This document shows positions 16,601-24,232 of a DNA stretch of 64,000 nucleotides, in pieces. Position numbers and translations under genes: made by a program. The notes under the pieces are model-generated. The model was not told the DNA's origin and did not search any database. It saw nothing but the letters and a program-made list of their open reading frames with translations. The stretch covers positions 1,922,001 to 1,986,000 of the forward strand of contig NZ_CP043575.1 in assembly GCF_014076495.1 (NCBI RefSeq), written 5' to 3'. The stretch is from Comamonas koreensis (GTDB lineage: Bacteria; Pseudomonadota; Gammaproteobacteria; Burkholderiales; Burkholderiaceae_C). Every line of letters begins with the position of its first letter. Positions within the stretch are counted from its first letter, which is position 1.

Positions 16601-18721
16601 AACAAGAGCACAGGTGGTGTCCAACCCGTGGTGACGATTACCTCGGCTGCGGACATCACGGCAGCCAACCAGTCGGCCTATAGCGTCTCGGGAACCTGCT
16701 CGGTCAACGGTACCAATGTGGATGTGCTGGTCGGCTCGGTGTCCGCATCGGTGCCCTGCACCAGCGGCAGTTGGATGACCGCAGCGTTGAATGTCAGTGG
16801 CTTGCAGGACGGCACGGTCACTGTGACGGCTCAGCAAACGGTGGGGGCCCTGGTGGGGTCGGCCAATGTGCAAGTCAACAAGGGCACTGGCGTAACTACA
16901 CCCGTGGTGACCATTACGTCGGCACCTGCCATCACGGCAGCCAACGCATCGGCGTACTCCGTCTCGGGCACTTGCTCGGTGGGCGGCAGCAATGTGGATG
17001 TGCAGGTCGGCTCGGTGTCTGCAACGGCGCCGTGCATGGGTGGCCTCTGGGCGACCGAGGGCATGGATGTCCGTGGTCTGCCCGATGGAGCAGTTGCCGT
17101 GACGGCATCGCAGACGGACCAAGCCGGCAACACGGGCAGCATCACCCGCGAAGTCTCGAAGTCGACGGGCTCTGGCGGCGAGCTGCCCGAGCCTCCCGTT
17201 GCCCGGATTGCGCCCCAGAACGGTACCTGGATCATCAGCGATGAGCTCAATGGCGAGCCAGGCCGCGGCATGGGTATCGACATCCAGGACGGCGTGCTGT
17301 TCATGCAGGTCTACAACTACCGCCAGTCGGGGGAGGCGACCTTTCACACGGCACTGGGCACCTTGCGCGACAACAAAGTGACCGCTCCGCTGTACTTCTA
17401 CGAAGGCGGGCGCTACTTTGGCAGCGAGCAACGCGATGGCCATGCGGCCGGCAGCCCTGGCAATGTGGTCATCACCTTCACCAGCCGCAGCACCGGTACG
17501 ATCCAGTTCCCGGGCGAGCCGGTAAAGGCCATGCACCGCTTTGACTATGAGGGCACGCCCGCTGGTGTCTTCTCCGATCCGGCCTTTGTCGACCGCTGGG
17601 CCATGGTCGAGCTCAACAGCAGCAACCAACCGGTGCGCAGCTGGTGGGCCGATATCGGCACGAGCGAGCAGGTCTCGATGAGCGAGGATTGGGCGGCAGC
17701 AGCGATGGGCTGGCCATACCCACCTACCGTGGCAACGGCGGTCCATGGCTTTGGCGGCACCTTGTCGGGCCATGTGGTGGCGCAATGCAGCTACGGCGGC
17801 CGGGGTCTGGTGTTCAACTGCTCGGGCAACCGTGCGGGGGCTAACGGTGCGCCGGTGATCGCGATGACGATGCAGCGTGGTGTTGACCAGCTCAGCGGCA
17901 CGGTGAAGGAGGGCGGTGGAGACACCCGGCGCCTGGTGGGCTTCCGCGTGGCCCGTGCTGCCTACTCCTGGCAGGACAACCAGAGCGTGCGCACCAGCTA
18001 CTACGCGCCAGGCTACCTGCCTGAGTCGGGCACCTGGGTCGTCAGTAGCGAGTTGCGGGGCCTGCCAGGTCGCGGTATTTCCATCGAGCTGCAAAAGCCG
18101 CTGAACCAGGAGGAGCATCTGTTGTTCATGTCGGTGTACGACTACCAGAGCGACGGCAAGGCGACGTTCCACAGTGTGCTTGGCGCGCATGACGCATCGA
18201 CCACACCAGAGCCCAACACCCCCGATCTGCCCACAGTGCAGTACCAGGGCGGGCGTTACTTTGGTGGCCCGGCTGCGAGTGCTCGCTTCAACGCGGATGC
18301 GGGACCGACCCGATCGATCCACTTCAGCGCGCCATCGGTGGGAACGCTGGCCTTCCCCGGCGAGCAGCCTTTGCAGATAGAGCGTTTCTACTATGGCGTC
18401 AACAAGGGCTCGGCCCAGTCGCTGCGCGGATCCTGGTCGGTGCTGTCTGCCACGGATGCGATGCCAAGCCGGATCTTCCGCTTCCAAAAGCGCGACGAGA
18501 ACTCGGTCATCGATACCGACTCGGGCTATGTCTGTGTCGCCGAAGTGCTGCGCCAGTACAACTTCCGCTGCACTGGCCCTGCGGGCACACCGGCCTTCCG
18601 TTTTGTTGCCGGATTCTATGGCGCCAGCTCCGGCATTGTGGGAGACGCCGAAGATGCCCCAGCCATCACCGTGATGCGGGTGACGGATCCGAACGGCGAG
18701 ATGGTGCAGGCAGGCGACTGA
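10652..18721 (+). CDS. Giant secreted Ig-like-repeat protein (2689 aa), putative surface adhesin
   Basis: An N-terminal Sec signal ends near VQAASA (about residue 33). A module at about 34-240 starts SGSGRAYGLQVTADVVG and resembles surface choice-of-anchor-type domains. One divergent and then 20 regular Ig-like units of about 92 residues fill about 240-2175. Each has the pattern APAITAANQ-x-YTVSGTCS, VLVGS, a second Cys before GG-x-W, GLPDGAVTVTASQT and a G-S-G-S-LVT-x-KD end. A C-terminal region of about 500 residues holds two related units, GTWIISDELNGEPGRG and GTWVVSSELRGLPGRG. There is no transmembrane anchor, LPXTG, RTX repeat or autotransporter barrel, so the export route and surface retention are unknown. 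AAGGAG lies 7 bases before the ATG. The paralogue at 19361 shares both ends. An adhesin or matrix role is inferred from architecture. Confidence 0.85.
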   Translation: MNPIGAQRTLRHLLYGGLASLALICSSAVQAASAGSGRAYGLQVTADVVGVGLGVPIADTGQKTAPPDFNTPTSVVSASVAAGVGNLLTVRTGVLNAATQSKLAQNSVVSSSSVNGLALKLAGLALGADTISSQAKMSCDNGVPKPEGSAQILGATGSLVGVSVAANTQTNLTIGVPTLGTMVGVVLHTNEQILSNQGKTLSVNALRVELVASALGARLLGASVVVGNSSATLSDCAPTVTLAPLPLITTSNQAAISVSGTCSAGSGNVAISSTPTGVSQSLPCSATGSYSGSVDTTALADGPVTLTASQSPAGPTSSSSQSTTKNTAPVLQPPVVTVVSAPPITAANQASYSVSGTCSANGASVSILVGVVPASAQCSGGLWSASGLNVTAVPNGAVTVMASQTVSGLLGSGSLTTSKDAAGVLPVVVVTSAPAITAANQASYTVSGTCSVNGTNVSVVIDTVNATVPCTGNIWAAAGLDVTALPNGAVTVTASQTVGNQTGSGSLGTTKDSAGAIPVVTISLAPAITLANQAAYTVSGSCSVNGSNVAVLVGSVAASALCANGSWSTAGLDVSGLPNGAVTVMASQTLGGQTGSASLVTSKDVTGAVPVVAVTSAPAITAVNQSSYTVSGTCSASGTNVAVLIGSISAAAPCNGGIWSTAAVDVGSLLDGAVTVTASQTVGGQTGSGSLQTSKNTVVDAPVVTISSAPAITALNEGAYTISGTCSANGTNVAVLVGSVAASAPCTGNIWSSSGLDVSGLADGPVLVSASQTVGAQTGSGTLVTAKDTAGVAPVVTISAAPAITALNEAAYTVSGTCSVNGSNVNVLIGSISASATCDAGLWTTPALNVAALPDGAVTVTASQTANGQTGSGTLVIAKDTAGVAPSVAVTSAPAITGSNQASYVVSGTCSANGSNVAVLVGSIAATALCDGGVWATAGLDVSGLPDGAVTVTATQTVGDRTGSGSLVTSKSSASIAPVVSITSAPAITAANELSYTVSGTCSVNGTGVDVLVGTVAGSAPCSGGIWSTAGLNVSGLPNGPVSVVASQTVGGLTGSGSLVIGKDSEGIAPVVTITSAPAITAANQSAYTVSGTCSENGVVVTVHVGDVAAVPQPVCNGGIWSTAAMDVSALPDEMVLVTASQTLNGQTGSGSLVTAKDTAGIAPVVAISSAPAITAANQSDYTVSGTCTVDGSNVAVLVGSVAASAPCSGGNWTSAGLDVSGLPDGSVTVTASQTAGGLTGSGSLVTAKDTAGVAPSVSITSAAAITAANQSAYVVSGTCSVNGTDVSVLVGQVAAAAPCSSGTWVTAGMDVSGLPAGAVTVMASQTAGSQTGSVSLVINKEPVGIVPVVAITLPPDITVSNQAAYTVSGTCSVAGTNVAVQVGSIAASVACDGSSWTTAPLDVSGLPDGLVTVTASQTVSGGSGSASVVVNKTAAATAPVVTIGSAPAITLANQASYTVSGTCSASGISVAVQVGSVPASATCDAGAWTASGLNVSALPDGVVVVTAEQIVGGLSGSDSVETTKATAAIVPVVVITSAPAITALNEAAYTVSGTCSVNGEVVTVLVGSIPASATCSDGIWATEPINVSGLADGQITVQASQDAGGQTGTVSLVISKDSAGAAPAVGVVSAPPITAANQSAYTVSGTCSVNGAAVAVQIGSVPASAQCNAGIWSSTAVDVSALPDGPVTVTVSQTLGNQTGTGSLVTTKDAAGIVPVVSVTSAPAITLANQAAYTVSGSCSVGGSNVAVLVGSVSASAVCNAGIWSTAAVDVTALPDGAVTVMASQTASGQTGSGSLVTSKETAGAAPVVTVSSAPAITAANQASYTVSGNCSADGIPVAVQVGSGAASAPCAAGNWSAAGLDVTGLADGPVTVTAAQTVGSVLGSGSLVTLKDTAGVVPVVTVTSAPAITAANQGSYVVSGSCSVNSTTVAVQIGSVSSSAPCAGNLWTIPAVDVSGLPDGSVTVTVAQTVGALQGSGSLVTNKSTGGVQPVVTITSAADITAANQSAYSVSGTCSVNGTNVDVLVGSVSASVPCTSGSWMTAALNVSGLQDGTVTVTAQQTVGALVGSANVQVNKGTGVTTPVVTITSAPAITAANASAYSVSGTCSVGGSNVDVQVGSVSATAPCMGGLWATEGMDVRGLPDGAVAVTASQTDQAGNTGSITREVSKSTGSGGELPEPPVARIAPQNGTWIISDELNGEPGRGMGIDIQDGVLFMQVYNYRQSGEATFHTALGTLRDNKVTAPLYFYEGGRYFGSEQRDGHAAGSPGNVVITFTSRSTGTIQFPGEPVKAMHRFDYEGTPAGVFSDPAFVDRWAMVELNSSNQPVRSWWADIGTSEQVSMSEDWAAAAMGWPYPPTVATAVHGFGGTLSGHVVAQCSYGGRGLVFNCSGNRAGANGAPVIAMTMQRGVDQLSGTVKEGGGDTRRLVGFRVARAAYSWQDNQSVRTSYYAPGYLPESGTWVVSSELRGLPGRGISIELQKPLNQEEHLLFMSVYDYQSDGKATFHSVLGAHDASTTPEPNTPDLPTVQYQGGRYFGGPAASARFNADAGPTRSIHFSAPSVGTLAFPGEQPLQIERFYYGVNKGSAQSLRGSWSVLSATDAMPSRIFRFQKRDENSVIDTDSGYVCVAEVLRQYNFRCTGPAGTPAFRFVAGFYGASSGIVGDAEDAPAITVMRVTDPNGEMVQAGD
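11654..17180 (+). repeat. Tandem array of 20 coding repeats, about 276 bp each
   Basis: Twenty successive in-frame units encode Ig-like domains; most are exactly 92 codons, with one unit around 13862 longer by two residues (AAVPQPVCNGG). The DNA is clearly related from unit to unit, especially around the codons for TVSGTCSVNG and GLPDGAVTV, but not identical, so the array is old or diversifying rather than freshly amplified. A divergent extra unit precedes it at about 11370-11650. Confidence 0.93.
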
Positions 18722-19360
18722 GGCCAAGGAGCCACCGCGGGCCGGCCAAGGCGCAGCGGTGGCAACTGAGCCGGGTTGCGGTCCAGATAAAGCATCTACT
18801 TGCGGGGTGAAGGCTATGGCGCTGTTGCCAAATCGGCATCGAATCTATGCCAGGATGTAACCGCCGCTGTAAGCCGAGGCCTTGATTTGACGGTAGAAGG
18901 CGCTGTCAGATATGTCAGACGGAGCAGAGTTGAGACGGCTCCCGGGGGCTATGTACCTCTCCGCCGCACCTGGCCCACCGTGATTGGGGGGCACTTTGGT
19001 GACTGCGAGGGCTGCGAGCGACCTTTGCAAAAAAATGCATTTATGCGCGATTTCTCCTCTGTAAATCCGCAGTGCAGTAGCAAGGGTGGGTCCGACATGG
19101 GCGGATTGGACAGGTCTGCTCCCCCTGTGCTGTGCGGCCCGTAAGAGCCGGGGCTGTTGTAACCAGCTATTGGGGGGAGATGGTTGTGCTTATAAGTGTG
19201 CTCAATAAAATAATTTACCGTTTACCAAAGATTCGCAGTACCTTTGCGCTTGTGAGTAGTTGTGTTTGTATGAGCAATCAGCAGCACCTGTCCTCGGCCG
19301 GTTGGTGGGGTCTGAGTGGATCACCCCAACGGGCGTTATGGCGGTGCAGAAGGAGACGCT
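18722..19360. promoter_or_regulatory. 639-base gap between the two repeat-protein genes
   Basis: No gene is supported here. The first 45 bases hold an imperfect hairpin (GCCACCGC at 18731-18738 pairing with GCGGTGGC at 18756-18763) without a T run, possibly the 3' end of the first transcript. From about 18855 the sequence is a second copy of the leader found upstream of 10652. The AT-rich stretch at 19190-19250 (TTATAA, CAATAAAATAATTT, TTACCAAAGATTCGCAGTAC) is the best promoter candidate. A GTCAGATATGTCAGAC near-repeat lies at about 18905. Confidence 0.55.
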
Positions 19361-22300
19361 ATGAACCCGATTGGTGCACAGAGAACTATCCGCCGTCTGC
19401 TGTACGGGGGGCTTGCAGGGCTGGCCTTCGTCTGCAGCACTTCCGCCCTGGCGGCATCCTCAGGATCCGGGCGGGCCTATGGCCTGCAGGTCACTGCCGA
19501 TGTGCTCGGGGCAGGGTTGGGAGTCCCATTTGCGGATACCGGCCAAAAAAGTGCACCACCGGATTTCAACACGCCTGTTTCTGTAGCGAGTGTGGGCGTG
19601 ACCGCCGGAGCCAATCTGCTGAGCGTGGGCACGGGTGTCATCAACTCCTCCACCCAAAGCAATCTGGCGCAGAACAACGTGGTATCCAACAGCTCCGTGG
19701 ACGGTTTGAACCTGACGCTGGCGGGGTTGTCTCTGGGTGCCAATACCATCAGCTCTCAAGCCCGTATGGCCTGCGTCAACGGCGTGCCGCAAGGCTCGGG
19801 CGATGCCCAGATACTCGGCGGAACCGGCGCGCTCAGCGGAGTCAGCGCAAGCCTCAATGGTCTTGTAAACCTGACGATCGGGGTGCCAACCATTGGCACG
19901 GAGGTGGGTGTCAAGCTCTACACCAATGAGCAAAGCCAAAGTGGCACCTCCATGAGCGTGACCGCGCTGCGCATTGAGTTGGTGGCCAAGGCCTTGACCC
20001 TGCCTTTGCTCAACGCCTCGGTGATCGTGGGCAACTCCACCGCATCCATGCCCGATTGCAAGCCCACGGTGACCCTGAATCCTCTGCCGCCGATCAACGC
20101 GGGCAACCAGGCGTCGGTGCCCATCAGCGGCAGTTGCAGTGCCGGCAGCGGCAATGTGGCCTTCAGCTCCAACCCAGCAGGCGTGAGCCAGTCGCTGCCC
20201 TGTGCAGCAGACGGCACCTATTCGGGCTCGGTCAATGCACAAGGCCTGCCCGATGGCACGGTGACGATCACCGCGACACAGACGGTGTCCGGACAGCCCC
20301 CTGGCTCGGCGAGCCAGTCGACCACCAAGAGCACGGGCGCGGTACCCCAGTTGCCGGTGGTGGCCGTCGTTGCGGCGCCCCAGATCACGGCAGCGAACCA
20401 GGCCTCGTACACGGTGTCGGGCACCTGTTCGGCCAATGGTGAGGCGGTGGCCGTCATGGTTGGATCGGTCCCGGCATCGGCGCTGTGCGGCGGCGGTGTC
20501 TGGTCGGCCTCGGGCATCAATGTGAGCGGTTTGCCTGATGGATCGGTCACGGTGACGGCCTCGCAAACGGTGGGCGGTCAGACCGGCTCGGGTAGCCTGG
20601 TGACCGGCAAGGACGCGACCGCCCCCGCGGTGGCGATTACCTCGGCACCGGTGATCAATGCGGCCAACCAGTCGTCGTATGGCGTGGCGGGCAGCTGCTC
20701 TGAAAACGGGGCGGCGGTCACGGTGCGCGTGGGGACCGTGGCTACTGTGCCGCAGCCTGTGTGCAACAGCGGTATCTGGTCTGCCTCGGGCATGGATGTC
20801 AGTGGCTTGCCTGCGGGCTCTGTCACGGTGACTGCCATGCAAACCGATGCCGCAGGCAATACCGGCAGTGCCAGCCGCGCAACCAGCAAGGAGAGCACGG
20901 CCGCTGCTGTGACCGTGGTTGTCGCGCCTCGCATCAACAGTGGCAATCAGGCCAGTTATGGCGGCGTCTCCGGTGCCTGCAGCGCCTCTGGCGGTGGGGT
21001 GACGGTGGCGATCGGTAGTGTCAGCAGCTCGGCGGCCTGCAATGCCGGCAACTGGGTGGTGAGCGGTGTCGACGTGCGCAGCCTGCCAGAGGGCACGGTG
21101 GTGGTGAAAGCCTCGCAGACGGTGGCAGGCACTGTCATCTCCGGCTCGCTCAACACGGTGAAGGACACGACGGCGCCGGCGGTCTCGATCAGCACCGCGC
21201 CGACCATCGACACCTCCAACCAGAATTCGTACAGCCCAGCGGGAACTTGCACCAGCGGCGATGGTGCGGTAACAGTGAGCGTCGGTGCGATCAAGGTGAC
21301 GGTGGCTTGCGTCAACGGTAACTGGACTGCACCCGGTATGCAGGTAGGGGCCTTGCCCAAGGGCTCGGTCACGGTGACGGCATCGCAGACCGATGACGCG
21401 GGCAATACCGGCAGCAGCACGCGACAGGTCTCGAAAACCTCCGACGCCACCGGCGAGTTGCCCACCACCCTGATTGCAGCCCAGAGTGGCACCTGGATCA
21501 TCAGCGATGAACTCAATGGCGAGCCAGGGCGTGGCATGGGCATCGACATCCAGGATGGCGTGCTGTTCATGCAGGTCTACAACTACCGCCAATCAGGTGC
21601 GCCGACCTTCCATACCGCACTCGGTATCTTGCACGACAATACGGTGACCGCTCCGCTGTACTTCTATGAAGGCGGGCGCTTCTTTGGCAGCGAGCAACGC
21701 GATGGCCATGAAGCGGGCAGCCCTGGTAATGTCGTGATCACGTTCACCAGCCGCAGCAGGGGCACGATCCAGTTCCCCGGCGAACCTGTCAAGGCCATGC
21801 AGCGCTACGACTATGAGGGCACGCCAGCCGGGGTCTTCTCCGACCCGGCCTTTGTGGATCGCTGGGCCATGGTCGAGTTCAACAGCAACAACCAGCCGGT
21901 GCGCAGCTGGTGGGCTGACATTGGCAGCAGCGAACAGGTCGCGATGAGCGAAGCGCTGACCACCGCCGCGGTCACCTGGCCCTATCCTCCAACCGCCGCG
22001 ACCACTGTGCACGGCTTTGGCGGTACCTTGAGCGGCCATGTGCTGGCGCAGTGCAGCTATGGTGGCTCGGGGGTGGTCTTCAACTGCTCTGGCAACCGAG
22101 CAGGGGGTGCGGGTAGCGGTGGCCCAGTGGCGCTGACCTTGCAGCGTGGTGTCGACCAACTGAGCGGAACCGTGCGCGAAGGCGGCGACGAGGCACGGCG
22201 CCTGGTAGGCTTCCGCGTGGCGCGCGCCGCCTACACCCGGCAGAACAACCAGAATGTGCGCACCAGCTACTACGCGCCAGGCTATGCGCCGGAATCGGGC

Positions 22301-22990
22301 ACCTGGATCGTCAGCAGCGAATTGCGCGGCCTGCCCGGACGGGGTATTTCGATTGAGCTGCAAAAGCCCATGAACGCTGAGGACCATATGCTGTTCATGT
22401 CGGTATACAACTACGAAAGCAATGGCCTGGCGACCTTCCACAGCCTGCTGGGCGCGCACGATGCCTCCACCACGCCAGAGCCCAACACCCCCGATCTGCC
22501 CACGGTGCAGTACCAGGGTGGGCGCTACTTTGGTGGCCCGGCAGCGGTGGCGCGCTTCAAGGCGGATGCGGGACTGACCAAGTCGATCCACTTCAGCGCG
22601 CCATCGGTGGGAACGCTGGTCTTCCCCGGTGAGCAAGCGGTACAGATCGAGCGCTTCTACTACGGTGTGAACAAGGCCTCGGCCCAGTCGCTGCGCGGAT
22701 CCTGGGTGCTGCTGTCGCAAACGGATGCGATAGCCAGCCGCAGCTTCCGCTTCCAGACACGCGATGCCAACTCGGTGATCGATGCGGCCTCGGGCTATGT
22801 CTGTGTCGCCGAAGTGCTGCGCCAGTTCAACTTCCGCTGCACCGGCCCATCAGGCTCCCCAGCCTTCCGCTTTGTGGCCGGCTTCTATGGCGCCAGCACC
22901 GGCATTGTGGGAGACGCCGAGGATGCGCCGGCCATCACCGTGGTGCGGGTGACCGACCCGAACGGCGAGATGGTGCAGGCGGGCGACTGA
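19361..22990 (+). CDS. Secreted Ig-like-repeat protein (1209 aa), short paralogue of the giant protein
   Basis: This gene has the same architecture as its upstream neighbour. A Sec signal ends at ALAASS, and the N-terminal module starts SGSGRAYGLQVTADVLG. One divergent plus four regular Ig-like units follow (about residues 240-698), against 21 in the neighbour. The C-terminal region carries GTWIISDELNGEPGRG, GTWIVSSELRGLPGRG and the identical tail DPNGEMVQAGD. The ends are strongly conserved and the middle is not, as expected after a duplication followed by gain or loss of repeats. Two of its units contain TDAAGNTGS or TDDAGNTGS, a motif typical of bacterial Ig-like adhesin domains. The ATG at 19361 has AAGGAG upstream; codons back to 19316 lie in the leader. 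Function is inferred to be surface or matrix attachment. Confidence 0.85.
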   Translation: MNPIGAQRTIRRLLYGGLAGLAFVCSTSALAASSGSGRAYGLQVTADVLGAGLGVPFADTGQKSAPPDFNTPVSVASVGVTAGANLLSVGTGVINSSTQSNLAQNNVVSNSSVDGLNLTLAGLSLGANTISSQARMACVNGVPQGSGDAQILGGTGALSGVSASLNGLVNLTIGVPTIGTEVGVKLYTNEQSQSGTSMSVTALRIELVAKALTLPLLNASVIVGNSTASMPDCKPTVTLNPLPPINAGNQASVPISGSCSAGSGNVAFSSNPAGVSQSLPCAADGTYSGSVNAQGLPDGTVTITATQTVSGQPPGSASQSTTKSTGAVPQLPVVAVVAAPQITAANQASYTVSGTCSANGEAVAVMVGSVPASALCGGGVWSASGINVSGLPDGSVTVTASQTVGGQTGSGSLVTGKDATAPAVAITSAPVINAANQSSYGVAGSCSENGAAVTVRVGTVATVPQPVCNSGIWSASGMDVSGLPAGSVTVTAMQTDAAGNTGSASRATSKESTAAAVTVVVAPRINSGNQASYGGVSGACSASGGGVTVAIGSVSSSAACNAGNWVVSGVDVRSLPEGTVVVKASQTVAGTVISGSLNTVKDTTAPAVSISTAPTIDTSNQNSYSPAGTCTSGDGAVTVSVGAIKVTVACVNGNWTAPGMQVGALPKGSVTVTASQTDDAGNTGSSTRQVSKTSDATGELPTTLIAAQSGTWIISDELNGEPGRGMGIDIQDGVLFMQVYNYRQSGAPTFHTALGILHDNTVTAPLYFYEGGRFFGSEQRDGHEAGSPGNVVITFTSRSRGTIQFPGEPVKAMQRYDYEGTPAGVFSDPAFVDRWAMVEFNSNNQPVRSWWADIGSSEQVAMSEALTTAAVTWPYPPTAATTVHGFGGTLSGHVLAQCSYGGSGVVFNCSGNRAGGAGSGGPVALTLQRGVDQLSGTVREGGDEARRLVGFRVARAAYTRQNNQNVRTSYYAPGYAPESGTWIVSSELRGLPGRGISIELQKPMNAEDHMLFMSVYNYESNGLATFHSLLGAHDASTTPEPNTPDLPTVQYQGGRYFGGPAAVARFKADAGLTKSIHFSAPSVGTLVFPGEQAVQIERFYYGVNKASAQSLRGSWVLLSQTDAIASRSFRFQTRDANSVIDAASGYVCVAEVLRQFNFRCTGPSGSPAFRFVAGFYGASTGIVGDAEDAPAITVVRVTDPNGEMVQAGD
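20357..21450 (+). repeat. Four tandem Ig-like coding repeats of the short paralogue
   Basis: Four units of about 270-280 bp encode the same fold as the 11654-17180 array but have diverged further from each other. Cys pairs are retained in each (SGTCS, AGSCS, SGACS, AGTCT with a later Cys before the G-x-W). Confidence 0.85.
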
Positions 22991-23133
22991 GGAGGGGACA
23001 CATCGCTGGCCCGGCCTTAGCCGGCCGGGCCGGACCTGGCCTCCCCAGGCCGGGCACAGCGGTGGCTACTGACCCTGCGGGACAGGTCCGGGGCCAGACC
23101 TGTTAAAATACCTGGGCGCCAAGCACTACTGAG

Positions 23134-23173
23134 CAACGGTTTCGCAGAAAACGCCTGCAAACCGTTGTTTTTT
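23134..23173 (+). terminator. Rho-independent terminator
   Basis: Stem CAACGGTTT-c-GCAG pairs with CTGC-AAACCGTTG (one bulged C), followed by six T. It probably ends transcription from the repeat-protein gene. Confidence 0.85.
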
Positions 23174-23276
23174 ATTGCCTGCGCCACAGGCGCTGGCCGG
23201 GCATTGCGAAGACATGCTGGCAGCGACGACGACCGTTTCGCATCCCCGGCCTGTGCTGTCTGGATGCGGCTCGCGA

Positions 23277-23302
23277 GCCAGCAGGCATCCTGCTGGCTTT
23301 TT
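23277..23302 (+). terminator. Rho-independent terminator
   Basis: Perfect 8-bp stem GCCAGCAG/CTGCTGGC with a GCATC loop and five T. It lies 104 bases after the previous terminator with no gene between them, which leaves room for a small RNA. Confidence 0.8.
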
Positions 23303-23508
23303 CTTCGTCTGTGGTCGACAAACCGGGCACAATGTCCGATATTGAAGATATTGCGCCGCTCGGGTGGGTGGCGCATGGAGAGTCGCCAACCTGGCCCCGC
23401 ATCGGTGGCTGTGCTGGCGCCTTGTGCAGAGCGATGCGGCGTGCCGTGTCATCAGGCGTGGGGTTGGCGAGCGCAAGCGGGCAGCCCCCATTTAGGAAGG
23501 TACAGAAC

Positions 23509-24147
23509 ATGCCCAGTTACAACCCACCCTTTGAGATCCATGTCCACGGACAAGTGCTGCTGCGCGCCGATGTCGGCTTTGACCAGCTGCAAGAGGCCTT
23601 GAAACCGCTGTGGGGCTATGCGGGCGCCAAGTCCCTGGTCGATGGCGCGGAGAGCGCTTACGAGGAAGAGCCCGGCATTCTGTTCGAGCCCAAGGACCAT
23701 ATGCTGCAGATGTGCTGGACGGTGCGCGGCGATGATGATTTTCGCCAGTCGCTCGACGACATGTGCATGAACCTCAATGAGCTGGCCGACCAGGGCGCGG
23801 CGATCGAGGTCACTTTCTATGACGCCGAGTTTGACGATGAGGAGCAGGACCGCAGCGCCGAGTCGCGCGATGACTTCATGATGCTGTTTGTGGGCCCGAC
23901 GCCTGCGGCCATCATGCAGGTGCAGCGCGACATGCTGGTGCAGGACGTGGTGAGCACGATGGAGCGCCACTTCGATGCCGGTGAACTCGTCGGTGTCGTC
24001 GGTGAGATCGACAAGCTGTTCAGCCAGCGCTTTGATGCGCTGGTCGATTCACTGGAGATCGGCAAGCCGCCTCGCGGCACGGGTGGCACCGGCGGCCCTG
24101 GTGGTGGCCACGGCGGCGGCGGTCGCCGCCCGCGCCACCTGCACTGA
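23509..24147 (+). CDS. Acidic hypothetical protein with Gly-rich tail
   Basis: This 212-residue protein has no recognised domain. It starts MPSYNPPFEIHVHGQVLLR and has a strongly acidic middle (EFDDEEQDRSAESRDD at about 125-140). After a helical stretch with VQRDMLVQDVVSTMERHFD it ends in a tail rich in Gly, then Arg and His (GGGHGGGGRRPRHLH). The ATG at 23509 is preceded by AGGAAGG at the right spacing, which rules out the upstream in-frame starts. There is no signal peptide or membrane segment, so it is cytoplasmic. It is followed by a terminator and the metallopeptidase gene. I recall similar conserved hypothetical proteins from Burkholderiales but cannot name a function. Confidence 0.75.
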   Translation: MPSYNPPFEIHVHGQVLLRADVGFDQLQEALKPLWGYAGAKSLVDGAESAYEEEPGILFEPKDHMLQMCWTVRGDDDFRQSLDDMCMNLNELADQGAAIEVTFYDAEFDDEEQDRSAESRDDFMMLFVGPTPAAIMQVQRDMLVQDVVSTMERHFDAGELVGVVGEIDKLFSQRFDALVDSLEIGKPPRGTGGTGGPGGGHGGGGRRPRHLH

Positions 24148-24193
24148 AAATAAGGCTGCGCGCGCCCCAAGCGCAGCGCATGTTGTTTATCCC

Positions 24194-24220
24194 AAGGCAG
24201 CCGCTGTGCTGCCTTTGTTG
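24194..24220 (+). terminator. Hairpin terminator with weak T run
   Basis: Stem AAGGCAGC/GCTGCCTT with a 6-base loop, followed by TGTTGTTT. It lies 46 bases after the preceding stop and 12 bases before the next ATG. Confidence 0.6.
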
Positions 24221-24232
24221 TTTGCTCGCGCC

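Larger units (their letters stand above)
22991..23508. other. 518-base gap with two terminators and no evident gene
   Basis: The first 70 bases are GC-rich and contain an inverted GGCCCGGC/GCCGGGCC pair; the segment CACAGCGGTGGCTACTGA resembles the sequence just after 18721, so the duplication extends past the stop codon. Two T-run terminators follow at 23134 and 23277. An ATG-started frame from 23311 runs into the downstream gene but its first 66 codons look non-coding. Confidence 0.6.

Noticed and set aside
11704..16668. A series of evenly spaced 85-88 codon frames on the minus strand
   Set aside because: They repeat with the 276-bp unit and arise from the antisense of the Ig-like repeats; no ribosome sites or independent conservation.
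11654..17180. CRISPR-like periodic repeats
   Set aside because: The period is about 276 bp and fully coding in one frame as a protein domain; there are no short identical repeats with unique spacers and no cas genes.
16469..18727. A 752-codon minus-strand open frame
   Set aside because: Antisense to the end of the giant repeat protein; composition rich in His, Arg and Ala with no family features.
10652..22990. Horizontally acquired island for the repeat proteins
   Set aside because: No integrase, tRNA, transposase or direct flanking repeats were seen; tandem duplication explains the pair.
23311..23508. N-terminal extension of the acidic hypothetical protein to 23311
   Set aside because: AGGAAGG placed correctly before 23509 and the non-protein-like composition of the extension favour the internal ATG.
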